Source: Ruegeria sp. Ofav3-42
GTDB taxonomy: Bacteria; Pseudomonadota; Alphaproteobacteria; Rhodobacterales; Rhodobacteraceae
DNA length: 64,000 nucleotides
Reading direction: 5' to 3'
Assembly (NCBI RefSeq): GCF_022347725.1
Contig: NZ_JAKRGB010000005.1
Coordinates: forward strand, 214,539 to 278,538
Positions 8,510 through 17,474 of the stretch are shown here, piece after piece. A program made the translations under genes and the position numbers. The notes below the pieces were generated by a model. That model was given only the letters and a program-made list of their open reading frames with translations. It did not search any database and was not told the origin of the DNA. How positions within the stretch are numbered: position 1 is the stretch's first letter; the number at the start of each line of letters is the position of its first letter.

Positions 8510-9778
8510 ATGAAACACTCGCTTTATGCAGGAGCGGCGACGTTCGCCCTGATGGCGGGCGCGGCGCAAGCCGACAAGGTTACTGTGTTCGGCCCATGGC
8601 TGGGGCCGGATCAGGAGAATGTCGAAAAGGTGCTGGATGGCTTTGCCGCCGCAACCGGGCATGAATACGCCTATGTCGGGTCGGACAGCTTCGAACAGCA
8701 AATCAGAATCGATGCCGAGGCAGGGTCGGCGCCGAATGTGGCGGTGTTCCCCCAGCCCGGGTTGGCATCGGATATGGCCAAGGCGGGGTTTCTGACGCCG
8801 CTTGGCGATGGGACTGCAGACTGGATTCGTGACAACTATGCCGCCGGGCAGTCGTGGGTTGATCTGGGCACCTATGCGGGCCCGGACGGTCAGGATCATC
8901 TGTACGGCTTCTTCTACAAGGTCGACGTGAAGTCGCTTGTCTGGTTTGTGCCCGAGAACTTTGAGGATGCCGGGTACGAAGTTCCCACCACCATGGAGGA
9001 ACTGAAGGCGCTAACCGACCAGATCGTTGCTGATGGCGAAACGCCATGGTGTATCGGTTTGGGCTCTGGCGGCGCGACTGGCTGGCCGGCGACCGACTGG
9101 GTCGAGGATATGATGCTGCGCACGCAATCGCCCGAGGATTATGATGCCTGGGTCGCAAACGAATTGAAGTTCAACGATCCAAAAGTCGTTGCTGCGATCG
9201 AAGAATTCGGCGCGTTTGCCCGCAATGATGATTATGTGGCGGGTGGTGCCGGTGCGGTTGCGACGACTGATTTTCGCGACAGCCCGAAAGGCATGTTCAG
9301 CTCGCCTCCGCAGTGTTACATGCACCGTCAGGCCTCGTTCATTCCAGCCTTCTTCCCGGAAGGCACGGTTGTAGGCGAGGATGCTGATTTTTTCTATTTC
9401 CCGGCGTACGAAAGCAAGGATCTTGGCAGCCCGGTGCTGGGTGCAGGCACGGTTTGGGCGATCACAAACGACAGCCCCGGCGCGCATGCGCTGATAGAGT
9501 ATCTGCAAACGCCCGAAGCGCACGAAACATGGATGGCGTTGACCGGTTTCCTGACACCGCATAAGGGCGTCGATACCTCGGTATTCTCGGACCCGACTTT
9601 GAAGAAGATGAACGACATTCTTCTGGGGGCGACAACCTTCCGGTTTGACGGGTCCGACCTGATGCCGGGCGGCGTGGGTGCGGGCACGTTCTGGACCGGC
9701 ATGGTTGACTATACCGGAGGCACTCCGGCGCAAGAGGTTGCCGATGAAATCCAGTCTTCCTGGGATGCACTGGACTAA
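8510..9778 (+). CDS. aglE: Alpha-glucoside ABC transporter substrate-binding protein
   Basis: A 422-aa periplasmic binding protein. The start is the ATG at 8510, preceded by GGGAGGAAG and followed by a Sec signal (MKHSLYAGAATFALMAG, cleavage near AQAD); the in-frame upstream extension has neither. The body is a family-1 binding protein rich in aromatic residues for sugar stacking. Its place at the head of aglEFGAK and next to aglR identifies it as the receptor for sucrose, maltose or trehalose-type alpha-glucosides. It is first in the operon and followed by a hairpin, in keeping with the excess of binding protein over permease usually seen. Confidence 0.88.
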   Translation: MKHSLYAGAATFALMAGAAQADKVTVFGPWLGPDQENVEKVLDGFAAATGHEYAYVGSDSFEQQIRIDAEAGSAPNVAVFPQPGLASDMAKAGFLTPLGDGTADWIRDNYAAGQSWVDLGTYAGPDGQDHLYGFFYKVDVKSLVWFVPENFEDAGYEVPTTMEELKALTDQIVADGETPWCIGLGSGGATGWPATDWVEDMMLRTQSPEDYDAWVANELKFNDPKVVAAIEEFGAFARNDDYVAGGAGAVATTDFRDSPKGMFSSPPQCYMHRQASFIPAFFPEGTVVGEDADFFYFPAYESKDLGSPVLGAGTVWAITNDSPGAHALIEYLQTPEAHETWMALTGFLTPHKGVDTSVFSDPTLKKMNDILLGATTFRFDGSDLMPGGVGAGTFWTGMVDYTGGTPAQEVADEIQSSWDALD

Positions 9779-9789
9779 TCGATTAAAAC

Positions 9790-9817
9790 CGGGCGACCCG
9801 CAAAACCGGATCGCCCG
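9790..9817 (+). other. Intercistronic hairpin after aglE
   Basis: CGGGCGA (9790-9796) pairs with TCGCCCG (9811-9817), and the stem continues inward by three pairs after one mismatch. There is no T-run, so an RNA-stabilising or partial-termination role is more likely than full termination. It lies in the 66-bp aglE-aglF gap. Confidence 0.45.
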
Positions 9818-9844
9818 CCCCCCTCCGTCGCAAGGGAGAGCGGC

Positions 9845-10852
9845 ATGCATCCGGCATTTCAGGGCCTGCTGACCATCGCCATCGGCGTGTCAGGTTGCGT
9901 AGGCTATTTCTACCTATCCAATCAGTTTTTGGACAAAATTCTGTTTCCGCCGCGCGGGCCGAATGCTGGCCGTAACATCAATCGGGCGAACATGATCCGG
10001 CCCTGGTTGTTTCTGTTTCCGGCGTTGGCTGCGTTGGGGCTGTATCTGGCCTATCCGGTCGTCGAAACACTACGCCTTTCCCTGACAGATCGGGTGCCCG
10101 GCGGGGGGTATGAATGGGTCGGCCTGGACAACTATGTCCAGATGACCAACGAGCCTAAGTTCTGGGAAGCGATGCGCAACAACATGTTCTGGCTGATCAT
10201 TGTGCCAGCTATGTCGACGGCCTTTGGCCTGCTTGTTGCGCAACTGACCGACCGCATCCGGTGGGGGAACGTCGCCAAGTCACTGATCTTTATGCCCATG
10301 GCGATCTCTTTCGTGGGGGCGTCGGTCATCTGGAAACTTGTTTACGACACCCGCCCGGCCGAGCAGAATCAGATCGGTATGCTCAACGCGCTGTATTTGT
10401 TTTTTGGCGGTGCCGAGCCTCAGACCTGGTTGACGATCCCATTCTGGAACAGTTTCTTTCTGATGGTGGTCCTGATCTGGATTCAAACCGGTTTTGCCAT
10501 GGTCATTCTGTCAGCTGCCCTGCGTAGCATTCCCGAAGAGACCATCGAAGCGGCTATTCTGGACGGCGCGAACCCGTTTCAGATTTTTTTCCGGATCAAG
10601 GTTCCTCAGATCAAGACAACAATATTGGTCGTTTGGACCACGATCACGATTACCGTACTGAAGGTCTTCGACATCGTCTTCGCCATGACCAACGGCCAAT
10701 GGGAGACGCAGGTTCTGGCCAACTACATGTATGACAAGCTGTTTCGGGCCAATGACTGGGGCGTTGGCTCAGCCTCGGCCATGGTGATCATGTTGCTGGT
10801 CGCCCCGATCCTCGTTTGGAACGTGCGCAATGCGCGCAAAGAGATGGAGTAG
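9845..10852 (+). CDS. aglF: Alpha-glucoside ABC transporter permease AglF
   Basis: A 335-aa inner-membrane permease of the MalF class. An extra N-terminal hydrophobic segment (residues 5-25) precedes the core. The EAA loop is clear (ETIEAAILDGANPFQIFFRI), followed by VPQIKTTILVVW. It forms the translocation pore with AglG and receives substrate from AglE. The ATG at 9845 follows AGGGAGAGCGGC. The stop is followed 4 bp later by the aglG GTG, indicating coupled translation. No unusual features beyond the extra N-terminal helix, which is common in AglF. Confidence 0.87.
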   Translation: MHPAFQGLLTIAIGVSGCVGYFYLSNQFLDKILFPPRGPNAGRNINRANMIRPWLFLFPALAALGLYLAYPVVETLRLSLTDRVPGGGYEWVGLDNYVQMTNEPKFWEAMRNNMFWLIIVPAMSTAFGLLVAQLTDRIRWGNVAKSLIFMPMAISFVGASVIWKLVYDTRPAEQNQIGMLNALYLFFGGAEPQTWLTIPFWNSFFLMVVLIWIQTGFAMVILSAALRSIPEETIEAAILDGANPFQIFFRIKVPQIKTTILVVWTTITITVLKVFDIVFAMTNGQWETQVLANYMYDKLFRANDWGVGSASAMVIMLLVAPILVWNVRNARKEME

Positions 10853-10856
10853 GGCC

Positions 10857-12005
10857 GTGAACGATATTGCTGGAACCAAACCTGCCCTCAGATGGGTTGT
10901 CCACGCCTCGGTCATCTTCCTTGTGGTTCTGTGGGTCGTGCCAACTCTTGGGCTGTTGATCTCATCCTTCCGCACAGCTGACCAGATTGCGACCAGCGGT
11001 TGGTGGCGGTCGTTGTTTCCGTCCGAACAGAACCTGACTCTGCGAAGCGCGGCCCCTGATACACAGGTGCAGGAAAACGGAATGTACGTGATCGAGGGCA
11101 ACGTCTTTGGTGACGAAACCAAAGCCACGATTTCGAAATGGGGTGTCAGTTCCAGGGCCGTTGATGCGTTCACCCCCGGAGATACTGCGGAATTGCGCAA
11201 AGGTGGGACAATCACTGTCGATGCCAACGGAAACTATCGGATGCAGAACTCGGAAGAGTTCACCGGTAGCCGTGGGTCGCGTGTCTTTGTAACGGCTGAA
11301 TTGCCCCCTGAGTTTACCTTGGACAATTACCACAAGGTTTTGCTGGCCGAGGACAGCACTGACAGCATGGGGCGAGCATTCTTCAATACGCTGACTGTAA
11401 CAATTCCGGCCACCATTATCCCGATCCTCGTAGCAGCTTTTGCGGCATATGCCTTGGCGTGGATGGATTTTCCCGGACGAGCGCTGCTGATTGCCGCCGT
11501 CGTGGGGCTGCTGGTCGTCCCACTGCAGTTAGCCTTGATCCCGCTTTTGAAATTTCACCTCAATATCGGCATTGGCAAAGGGTATCTGGGGGTTTGGCTT
11601 GCCCATACCGGTTTCGGGATGCCGCTGGCGATCTACCTGTTGCGCAACTACATGGCAGGACTGCCCCGAGACCTCATCGAAAACGCGCGGGTCGATGGCG
11701 CGACCGAGTTTCAAATCTTCACCAAGCTGATCCTGCCGCTTAGCTTTCCGGCACTGGCATCATTCGCGATCTTCCAGTTCCTCTGGACGTGGAATGACTT
11801 GCTCGTCGCCAAGGTCTTCCTGATCGACGCATCGGGTCAAACCACTGTTATGACCAACCGCATCGTCGAGCTTTTGGGTACACGCGGTGGTAACTGGGAA
11901 ATCCTCGCCACGGCGGCTTTTGTTTCGATCGCCGTACCGCTGGCTGTCTTCTTCGCAATGCAAAAATACCTGGTCCGTGGCCTGTTGGCCGGGTCCGTCA
12001 AATAG
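10857..12005 (+). CDS. aglG: Alpha-glucoside ABC transporter permease AglG
   Basis: A 382-aa permease of the MalG class. The GTG at 10857 is chosen over an in-frame ATG at 10830 inside aglF because GGAG lies just upstream and the spacing is normal for this operon. Residues 15-37 form the first membrane helix. Residues 50-155 form a large Gly/Thr-rich periplasmic insertion between helices 1 and 2, which is characteristic of AglG. The remaining helices and the EAA loop follow (DLIENARVDGATEFQIFTKL). It pairs with AglF; the energising subunit is AglK, three genes on. Confidence 0.86.
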   Translation: MNDIAGTKPALRWVVHASVIFLVVLWVVPTLGLLISSFRTADQIATSGWWRSLFPSEQNLTLRSAAPDTQVQENGMYVIEGNVFGDETKATISKWGVSSRAVDAFTPGDTAELRKGGTITVDANGNYRMQNSEEFTGSRGSRVFVTAELPPEFTLDNYHKVLLAEDSTDSMGRAFFNTLTVTIPATIIPILVAAFAAYALAWMDFPGRALLIAAVVGLLVVPLQLALIPLLKFHLNIGIGKGYLGVWLAHTGFGMPLAIYLLRNYMAGLPRDLIENARVDGATEFQIFTKLILPLSFPALASFAIFQFLWTWNDLLVAKVFLIDASGQTTVMTNRIVELLGTRGGNWEILATAAFVSIAVPLAVFFAMQKYLVRGLLAGSVK

Positions 12006-12014
12006 AGGCGTCTG

Positions 12015-13670
12015 ATGAACGTGCAGAACACCGTGGAACTCAAAAACGCAACCAAAGCACTCGCCGACTGGTGGCGCGGCGGCGTGATCTATCAGATCTA
12101 TCCGCGCAGCTTTCAGGACAGCAATGGTGATGGAATCGGAGACTTGAAAGGTATCACCCAGCGCTTGGAATACATCGCCTCGCTGGGCGTTGACGCCATC
12201 TGGATTTCTCCGTTCTTTAAGTCGCCGATGAAGGATTTCGGGTATGACGTCAGCGACTATCGCGATGTCGATCCAATGTTCGGAACCATGGAGGACTTTA
12301 AAGAGCTGCTGGACCACGCGCATGGGCACGGTCTGAAGGTTATGATCGATCTGGTGCTGTCGCACACATCGGATCAACACCCGTGGTTCAAAGAAAGCCG
12401 ATCAAATCGCGAGAATTCCAAGTCCGATTGGTACGTCTGGGCTGATCCCAAACCTGATGGCACACCGCCAAACAATTGGCTGTCGATCTTTGGCGGTTCT
12501 GCCTGGCAGTGGGACTCGCGGCGTCTGCAGTACTACCTGCACAATTTCCTGACGTCGCAGCCTGACCTGAATTTTCATTGTCAGGATGTGCAGGATGCCT
12601 TGTTGGATGTAGCGCGGTTCTGGTTGGATCTGGGCGTCGATGGATTCCGACTGGATACCATCAACTTCTATTTCCACGACGTGCAGCTGCGCGACAATCC
12701 CGGCCTGCCTATGGATCAGCGCAACGCCTCAATCGCGCCGATGGTTAATCCGTACAATCACCAGGATCACCTCTATTCCAAGAGCCGGCCTGAGAACATT
12801 GCCTTCCTTGAACGGTTACGAGCGCTGACCGACGAGTATGATGGCCGCGCCTGTCTGGGCGAGGTCGGTGACGCGCAGCGCGGGCTTGAAATCATGGGCG
12901 AATACACCAGCGGTGATAAGCGCATGCACATGTGTTATGCGTTCGAGTTCCTGGAAAAGCGCGCATTGACGGCGACTTACGCCAAACAGGTTTTCGACCA
13001 GCTGGAAGAGAAGGCTGGCGACGCGTGGCCGTGCTGGGCTTTCTCGAACCACGATGTACAGCGCCATGCGTCCCGCTGGGAACTGGACGACGCGGCGCTC
13101 CGCCAGCATGCAGTTCTGATGATGTGCCTTCGAGGTTCAGCTTGCCTGTATCAGGGCGAGGAACTGGGCCTGCCCGAGGCTGACGTTCCTTTTGAGCATC
13201 TGCAAGACCCCTATGGCATTGAATTCTGGCCAGAATTTAAAGGACGCGATGGCTGCCGAACGCCGATGGTTTGGGCCGCGCAGGACGAGCAATCCGGTTT
13301 CACCTCAGGAACGCCATGGCTGCCGGTTAGCCAGACGCAGGCTGACCAAGCAGTCGACCGGTTGGAGCAGGAGGCGAGCTCGATGTTGCATCACTACCGC
13401 CGCGCCATCGCACTGCGCCACGCGCATTCCGCGCTGATGTCTGGCCAGCAGAACGACATGAAGCAGTCCGGTCCAATCCTGACGTTTATGCGCGAGGACA
13501 GCGCCGAACAGGTGTTCTGCGCGTTTAATCTGGGATCTGAATCAGCAGAGGCCACTCTGCCGGACGGCGAATGGCAGGTTATCGGGGAGGAATTGGGCAG
13601 CGTCGTAGGGGCGGGTACAGTGACCCTCGGCGCGGCCCAATTCTGTCTGATGCAGCGAGTGCAGGGGTAA
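12015..13670 (+). CDS. aglA: Cytoplasmic alpha-glucosidase, GH13
   Basis: A 551-aa GH13 alpha-glucosidase that hydrolyses imported sucrose/maltose-type sugars. The catalytic set is complete: nucleophile D214 in DGFRLDTINFY, acid/base E283 in CLGEVGD, and stabiliser D347 in FSNHD. The family opening (WWRGGVIYQIYPRSFQDSNGDG) is intact. It has no signal peptide, so acts in the cytoplasm. It is embedded between the permease and ATPase genes, the standard aglEFGAK order. Glucose released here could be phosphorylated by the glucokinase half of the divergent GH1-Glk fusion. Confidence 0.92.
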   Translation: MNVQNTVELKNATKALADWWRGGVIYQIYPRSFQDSNGDGIGDLKGITQRLEYIASLGVDAIWISPFFKSPMKDFGYDVSDYRDVDPMFGTMEDFKELLDHAHGHGLKVMIDLVLSHTSDQHPWFKESRSNRENSKSDWYVWADPKPDGTPPNNWLSIFGGSAWQWDSRRLQYYLHNFLTSQPDLNFHCQDVQDALLDVARFWLDLGVDGFRLDTINFYFHDVQLRDNPGLPMDQRNASIAPMVNPYNHQDHLYSKSRPENIAFLERLRALTDEYDGRACLGEVGDAQRGLEIMGEYTSGDKRMHMCYAFEFLEKRALTATYAKQVFDQLEEKAGDAWPCWAFSNHDVQRHASRWELDDAALRQHAVLMMCLRGSACLYQGEELGLPEADVPFEHLQDPYGIEFWPEFKGRDGCRTPMVWAAQDEQSGFTSGTPWLPVSQTQADQAVDRLEQEASSMLHHYRRAIALRHAHSALMSGQQNDMKQSGPILTFMREDSAEQVFCAFNLGSESAEATLPDGEWQVIGEELGSVVGAGTVTLGAAQFCLMQRVQG

Positions 13671-13673
13671 GCT

Positions 13674-14756
13674 ATGTCGGAACTCAATCTCACGGATGTG
13701 GCGAAGGCCTACGGCAATGTTGACATCCTTCAGAACATTAACCTCGACATAGAACGCGGTGAATTAATTGTATTTGTCGGCCCCTCCGGCTGCGGTAAAT
13801 CTACTCTGCTGCGCATGATTGCGGGGCTCGAAAAGATTACCGGCGGGACGCTGGAGATCGAAGGGCAGGTCATGAATGACGTGCCCCCGGCCCAAAGGGG
13901 CATTGCAATGGTGTTCCAGAGCTACGCGCTGTACCCGCACATGACGGTGCGCGAGAATATGGCATTTGCTCTGAAGATCGCCAAAATGCCGTCGGACGAG
14001 GTTGACGCAGCCGTCGAGCGCGCTGCCCGTATTCTGCAGCTGGAACCGTTTCTGGATCGCCTGCCCAAAGCGCTTTCCGGTGGTCAGCGCCAGCGGGTTG
14101 CCATTGGTCGCGCCATCGTGCGTGATCCGAAGGTGTATCTGTTTGATGAACCCCTTTCTAACCTCGACGCCGCTTTGCGGGTCGCCACGCGGATCGAGAT
14201 CGCGCGTCTTAAAGAGGCGATGCCGGACAGCACGATGATCTATGTCACCCACGATCAGGTCGAGGCGATGACTTTGGCAAGTCGGATCGTGGTCCTTGCC
14301 AATCAGGGGATTGCTCAGGTCGGTACGCCGCTGGAGTTGTACGAAACGCCTGACAACGAGTTTGTCGCGCAATTCATAGGCTCACCCGCAATGAACCTTT
14401 TGCCCGGCGTCATCACGCAGACCGGAGAGCGAACCGTCGTCAAGCTTGATGGCGGCGGAACTGCGGTTTCCACCATCTCTACAACTGAGGCAGACGAGGG
14501 AAAGCAAGTGAACATCGGGGTTCGCCCCGAGGATTTTCACCCTGTTGACGCCGACGCGATTCTGGAAGGCGTCGTGGATTTCACCGAAGCTTTGGGTGAG
14601 GTCACACTGTTATATTTCGCGGCGAAAGACGGCGAGGACGCCACAATCGCCAAATTGCCGGGCGTTCAGAAGAATATGCGGGGGCAAACGGTTTCCGTAT
14701 CAGCAGAGCCGGATAAGGTTCACCTGTTTCATCAGGGGATTTCCATGCGGCAATAA
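13674..14756 (+). CDS. aglK: Alpha-glucoside ABC transporter ATPase
   Basis: A 360-aa MalK/UgpC-type ATPase. It has Walker A GPSGCGKST (36-44), Q-loop FQSYALYPHMTV, signature LSGGQRQRVAIGRAIV, Walker B YLFDEPLSNLDA and switch His in YVTHDQVEAMT. A C-terminal regulatory TOBE region follows (NIGVRPEDFHPV). It powers AglFG, starts 4 bp after the aglA stop, and is the last gene of the operon. No strong terminator hairpin follows before the next operator at 14795. Confidence 0.9.
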   Translation: MSELNLTDVAKAYGNVDILQNINLDIERGELIVFVGPSGCGKSTLLRMIAGLEKITGGTLEIEGQVMNDVPPAQRGIAMVFQSYALYPHMTVRENMAFALKIAKMPSDEVDAAVERAARILQLEPFLDRLPKALSGGQRQRVAIGRAIVRDPKVYLFDEPLSNLDAALRVATRIEIARLKEAMPDSTMIYVTHDQVEAMTLASRIVVLANQGIAQVGTPLELYETPDNEFVAQFIGSPAMNLLPGVITQTGERTVVKLDGGGTAVSTISTTEADEGKQVNIGVRPEDFHPVDADAILEGVVDFTEALGEVTLLYFAAKDGEDATIAKLPGVQKNMRGQTVSVSAEPDKVHLFHQGISMRQ

Positions 14757-14794
14757 CCCCGGCCTAAGCCAAGCTTGACAAGTGCATCTTTGCC

Positions 14795-14820
14795 GTTTCA
14801 AGCTGTTTGAAACGTTTCAA
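14795..14820. promoter_or_regulatory. Overlapping LacI-type operators upstream of the sugar isomerase operon
   Basis: Three GTTTCAA half-sites alternate in orientation at 14795-14801, 14807-14813 (inverted) and 14814-14820. The last two form the perfect 14-bp palindrome TTGAAACGTTTCAA with a central CG. The first two form a second dyad with a 5-nt spacer. They lie 20 bp before the first gene of an operon that itself encodes a LacI regulator, which is the probable binder. A TTGACA at 14775-14780 could be the -35 element. Confidence 0.55.
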
Positions 14821-14839
14821 TTGGCTATGGCACCCGTCT

Positions 14840-15592
14840 ATGCGAGTTTCGGCGCAGCTTTACACCGTGCGGAAAGCTGGGGATTTAGAGACCCAGCTTG
14901 CATTGGTTGGTGACTGCGGGTTTACCGATATTGAAACCATCGGGTTCCACGGCAGCTCACCAATGAAGGTCGCGCAGCTGGCTCAGCAGGCGGGACTTAC
15001 AGTTCGGTCCGCACATTTTGATTGGATCGAATTCGAAACCCGCTTTGAAGAAATAGTGGACCTTCTACAGCTGTTGGGTTGCCCTGTGGCCGTCATGCCC
15101 TGGTTGGCGCCCGAAGAAAGACCCAACACATCTGAAGGCTGGGTCAGGATGGCGCGGCAACTGTCCGAATGGGCCGCCGGGTTGTCGCATCATGGGGTTC
15201 GCCTAGCCTATCACAACCATGATTTTGACCTGTTGGGGCGAACTGGCGAAACACCGTTGGACATCATCCTGTCGCATCAGAACCTGCACTGGCAGCCCGA
15301 TCTGGGATGGCTGGTTCTTACTGATCCAAACCCGGTGGAGTTGCTGCGCAGGTATTCCGACAAGATCGTTTCAGTTCATGCCAAGGACGTCGACCCGTCA
15401 GGCGGGCAGGGCGATGAACGTTGGCGCAACTTGGGTCACGGGGTGGTCAACTGGGCTTCGGTTCTGGATGTTTTGGCCGCCAGCAATTGCTCCGATCTGT
15501 TTGTCGAACATGACGAAACGCCGAATGCACTCAGGACTTTGCGAACCGGGCACAAATTTTTGTCGCATCATTTGCTGGCAGGGGCAGGGTAA
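14840..15592 (+). CDS. Sugar phosphate isomerase/epimerase (xylose-isomerase-like TIM barrel)
   Basis: A 250-aa TIM-barrel protein of the AP_endonuc_2 / IolE-like superfamily. Typical features are SAQLYTVRKAG at the N-terminus, the strand-end YHNHDFD motif with metal-ligand-type residues, VSVHAKDVDP and LFVEHDE near the C-terminus. The ATG at 14840 is preferred to the TTG at 14807, because 14807 lies inside the operator palindrome. The stop overlaps the next gene (TAATG). The exact isomerase or epimerase substrate is not determinable; with a GH42 enzyme and an uptake system in the operon, a disaccharide-derived sugar is likely. Confidence 0.75.
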   Translation: MRVSAQLYTVRKAGDLETQLALVGDCGFTDIETIGFHGSSPMKVAQLAQQAGLTVRSAHFDWIEFETRFEEIVDLLQLLGCPVAVMPWLAPEERPNTSEGWVRMARQLSEWAAGLSHHGVRLAYHNHDFDLLGRTGETPLDIILSHQNLHWQPDLGWLVLTDPNPVELLRRYSDKIVSVHAKDVDPSGGQGDERWRNLGHGVVNWASVLDVLAASNCSDLFVEHDETPNALRTLRTGHKFLSHHLLAGAG

Positions 15593-16638
15593 TGGCCCGT
15601 GCGACGATCAAATCGATCTCCAAAGAAACCGGTTATTCGGTTGGGACAGTGTCGAACGCGTTGCGAGGGTCAGAGTCAGTCAGGGAGGAAACGCGAAAGG
15701 AAATTCAAGCCGCAGCCGCCCGACTTGGCTATCGCGTGAACATGGACGGACTGAAACTGCGCACCAATAAATCCTATCGCGTTGCGGTTCTGGTCAGTGT
15801 GTCCGCCGATGCGGAAGAAGAGTGGGAAGGTGTGGAATTCACCCGAATTCTGGCGGGGATTTCAACTGCTCTGAAAGGCTCTCAGTATGAGCTGAGCGTT
15901 TTCAATGTGGCCGACTTGGAAGACGCGATGGAGGCATTAAAGAAGATCGTTCATCACGGACTTGCTGATGGTGTCATTTTTTCGGGAACACTGCATCACG
16001 ATCCCCGCATCGCGTTTCTTCAGCAAAACGGGTTTCCGTTTGTCACAATGGGTATGAGCGACGGCGAAACCCCTCATGCCTATGTAGATATCGACAGCCA
16101 GGCAGCCGCTTACGATGCGACTGAACGGTTGCTGCGATTGGGGCATCGGCGGATTTCTTTAATCAACCCACCTTCCGACCTGATCTACGCGACGCAACGC
16201 CAACAGGGGTACGCGCAGGCATTGTCAGCCGAGGGTTTACCTTTAGATTCGTCATTGATCTTCAACGGGCCGACAACAGCGCGGACAGGGCGGCGAGCCT
16301 TTGAGGCAATGATGCAATTGGCCGTTCGTCCCACCGCGTGCATTTGTGCAAACGAAGCAATGACTCTTGGTGTTTTGTCCGCCGCCCACAAGGCAGGCGT
16401 CAGCATCGGGCAAGACCTGGTCGTCATTTCAACAGACGACCTGCAACTCAGCCGATACTTCGTTCCGCCGCCCAGCACCTATTATGTCCCAATCGAGGAA
16501 ACCAGTCGTCTGCTGGGAGAATTCATCCTGAAGGCACTAGACGGGGCGAAACCTTCCGAAACTCAAAAAAAGATCAGGGCCAACCTAATCGAGCGGCAAC
16601 CTGACACCCCTGCGCAGACAACAGCGCGCACAACATGA
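15592..16638 (+). CDS. LacI-family transcriptional regulator
   Basis: A 348-aa LacI-type regulator starting at the ATG that overlaps the preceding stop by one base. The HTH is at residues 3-25 (RATIKSISKETGYSVGTVSN), followed by the hinge (LGYRVNMDGLKLR) and a sugar-binding core (LRLGHRRISLINPP). It is the second gene of the operon it presumably controls, with its candidate operator at 14795-14820. The downstream genes encode an uptake system and a beta-galactosidase, so the effector is probably a galactoside or breakdown product (inference). Confidence 0.87.
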   Translation: MARATIKSISKETGYSVGTVSNALRGSESVREETRKEIQAAAARLGYRVNMDGLKLRTNKSYRVAVLVSVSADAEEEWEGVEFTRILAGISTALKGSQYELSVFNVADLEDAMEALKKIVHHGLADGVIFSGTLHHDPRIAFLQQNGFPFVTMGMSDGETPHAYVDIDSQAAAYDATERLLRLGHRRISLINPPSDLIYATQRQQGYAQALSAEGLPLDSSLIFNGPTTARTGRRAFEAMMQLAVRPTACICANEAMTLGVLSAAHKAGVSIGQDLVVISTDDLQLSRYFVPPPSTYYVPIEETSRLLGEFILKALDGAKPSETQKKIRANLIERQPDTPAQTTARTT

Positions 16639-16660
16639 CCCAACAGAGGAGTAACCGAAA

Positions 16661-17410
16661 ATGATCAAGAGACTATTGGCTGCGGCAGCAGTGACTGCCG
16701 TCTTCGCGCCGGCGGCGTTTGCTGCCGATCTTGAAGGACGCGTACTTAAAATAGGCACCGACGCCACTTATCCACCCATGGAAACCGTTGACGAGACGAC
16801 CGGGCAGATCGTGGGTTTCGACGTCGATGTAATGAACGCAATCTGTGAGCAGGTTAACTGCGTCCCGAACTTCGTAAACACTGCATGGGACGGTATCTTT
16901 GCGGCGCTTCAGCAGGGTGAATTCGATCTTGTTATTTCGGGCGTTTCGATCACGCCGGAACGCGAGGAAAGCATGGACTTTTCCGAGCCGTATATCGTCG
17001 TCAGCCAGGCAATCCTGTTACAGGTCGACAATGCGGACATGACGTTGGACGATTTCAAGGCTGGCGGGCAGAAACTGGCTGCGCAAACGGGAACCACCAA
17101 CGCGCAGTTGGCCGAAGAACTGGTCGGGCGCGAGAATGTCAGCCTGTACGACAACTTTTCGGCCGCGATCCTGGCACTGCAAAATGCGGATGTGCAGGGG
17201 GTCATCATCGACGGCACCTCGGCCGCAGCATATGAACAGGAATTTGCGGGCGAGCTGACCGTAGGAATCACAGGCCTGCAGTCTGATCCGCTGGGCATCG
17301 TATTTCAGGAAGGCGACGCCACAGTTGACGCCATCAATGAGGGGCTGGCTGCCATCAAAGCTGACGGCACGCTGGACAAGCTGGTCGCAAAATACTGGGG
17401 CACGGAATAA
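16661..17410 (+). CDS. Amino-acid-type (family 3) ABC substrate-binding protein
   Basis: A 249-aa periplasmic binding protein of SBP family 3, normally a receptor for polar amino acids. It has a Sec signal (AAFAAD cleavage), the family N-terminus LKIGTDATYPPMETVDE, GFDVDVMNAI and FDLVISGVSITPERE. AGAGGAG precedes the ATG. The family usually binds amino acids or opines, yet the operon holds a sugar isomerase, a LacI regulator and a GH42 enzyme. The ligand might be a glycosylated amino compound, or the SBP may have shifted specificity. No ATPase gene is linked. Confidence 0.85.
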   Translation: MIKRLLAAAAVTAVFAPAAFAADLEGRVLKIGTDATYPPMETVDETTGQIVGFDVDVMNAICEQVNCVPNFVNTAWDGIFAALQQGEFDLVISGVSITPEREESMDFSEPYIVVSQAILLQVDNADMTLDDFKAGGQKLAAQTGTTNAQLAEELVGRENVSLYDNFSAAILALQNADVQGVIIDGTSAAAYEQEFAGELTVGITGLQSDPLGIVFQEGDATVDAINEGLAAIKADGTLDKLVAKYWGTE

Positions 17411-17426
17411 CCGCCCACAGCTCAAG

Positions 17427-17454
17427 TGACCCGACGGCGGACACCGTCGGGTCA
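17427..17454 (+). other. Intercistronic hairpin after the binding-protein gene
   Basis: TGACCCGACGG (17427-17437) and CCGTCGGGTCA (17444-17454) form a perfect 11-bp stem with a 6-nt loop, in the 64-bp gap before the permease gene. No T-run follows, so it probably protects the upstream message or attenuates read-through rather than ending the operon. Confidence 0.55.
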
Positions 17455-17474
17455 ATTCTCAGCAGAGAGGTTTC

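Noticed and set aside
9011..9850. 279-codon minus-strand frame opposite aglE
   Set aside because: Antisense shadow; aglE has signal peptide, ribosome site and operon context.
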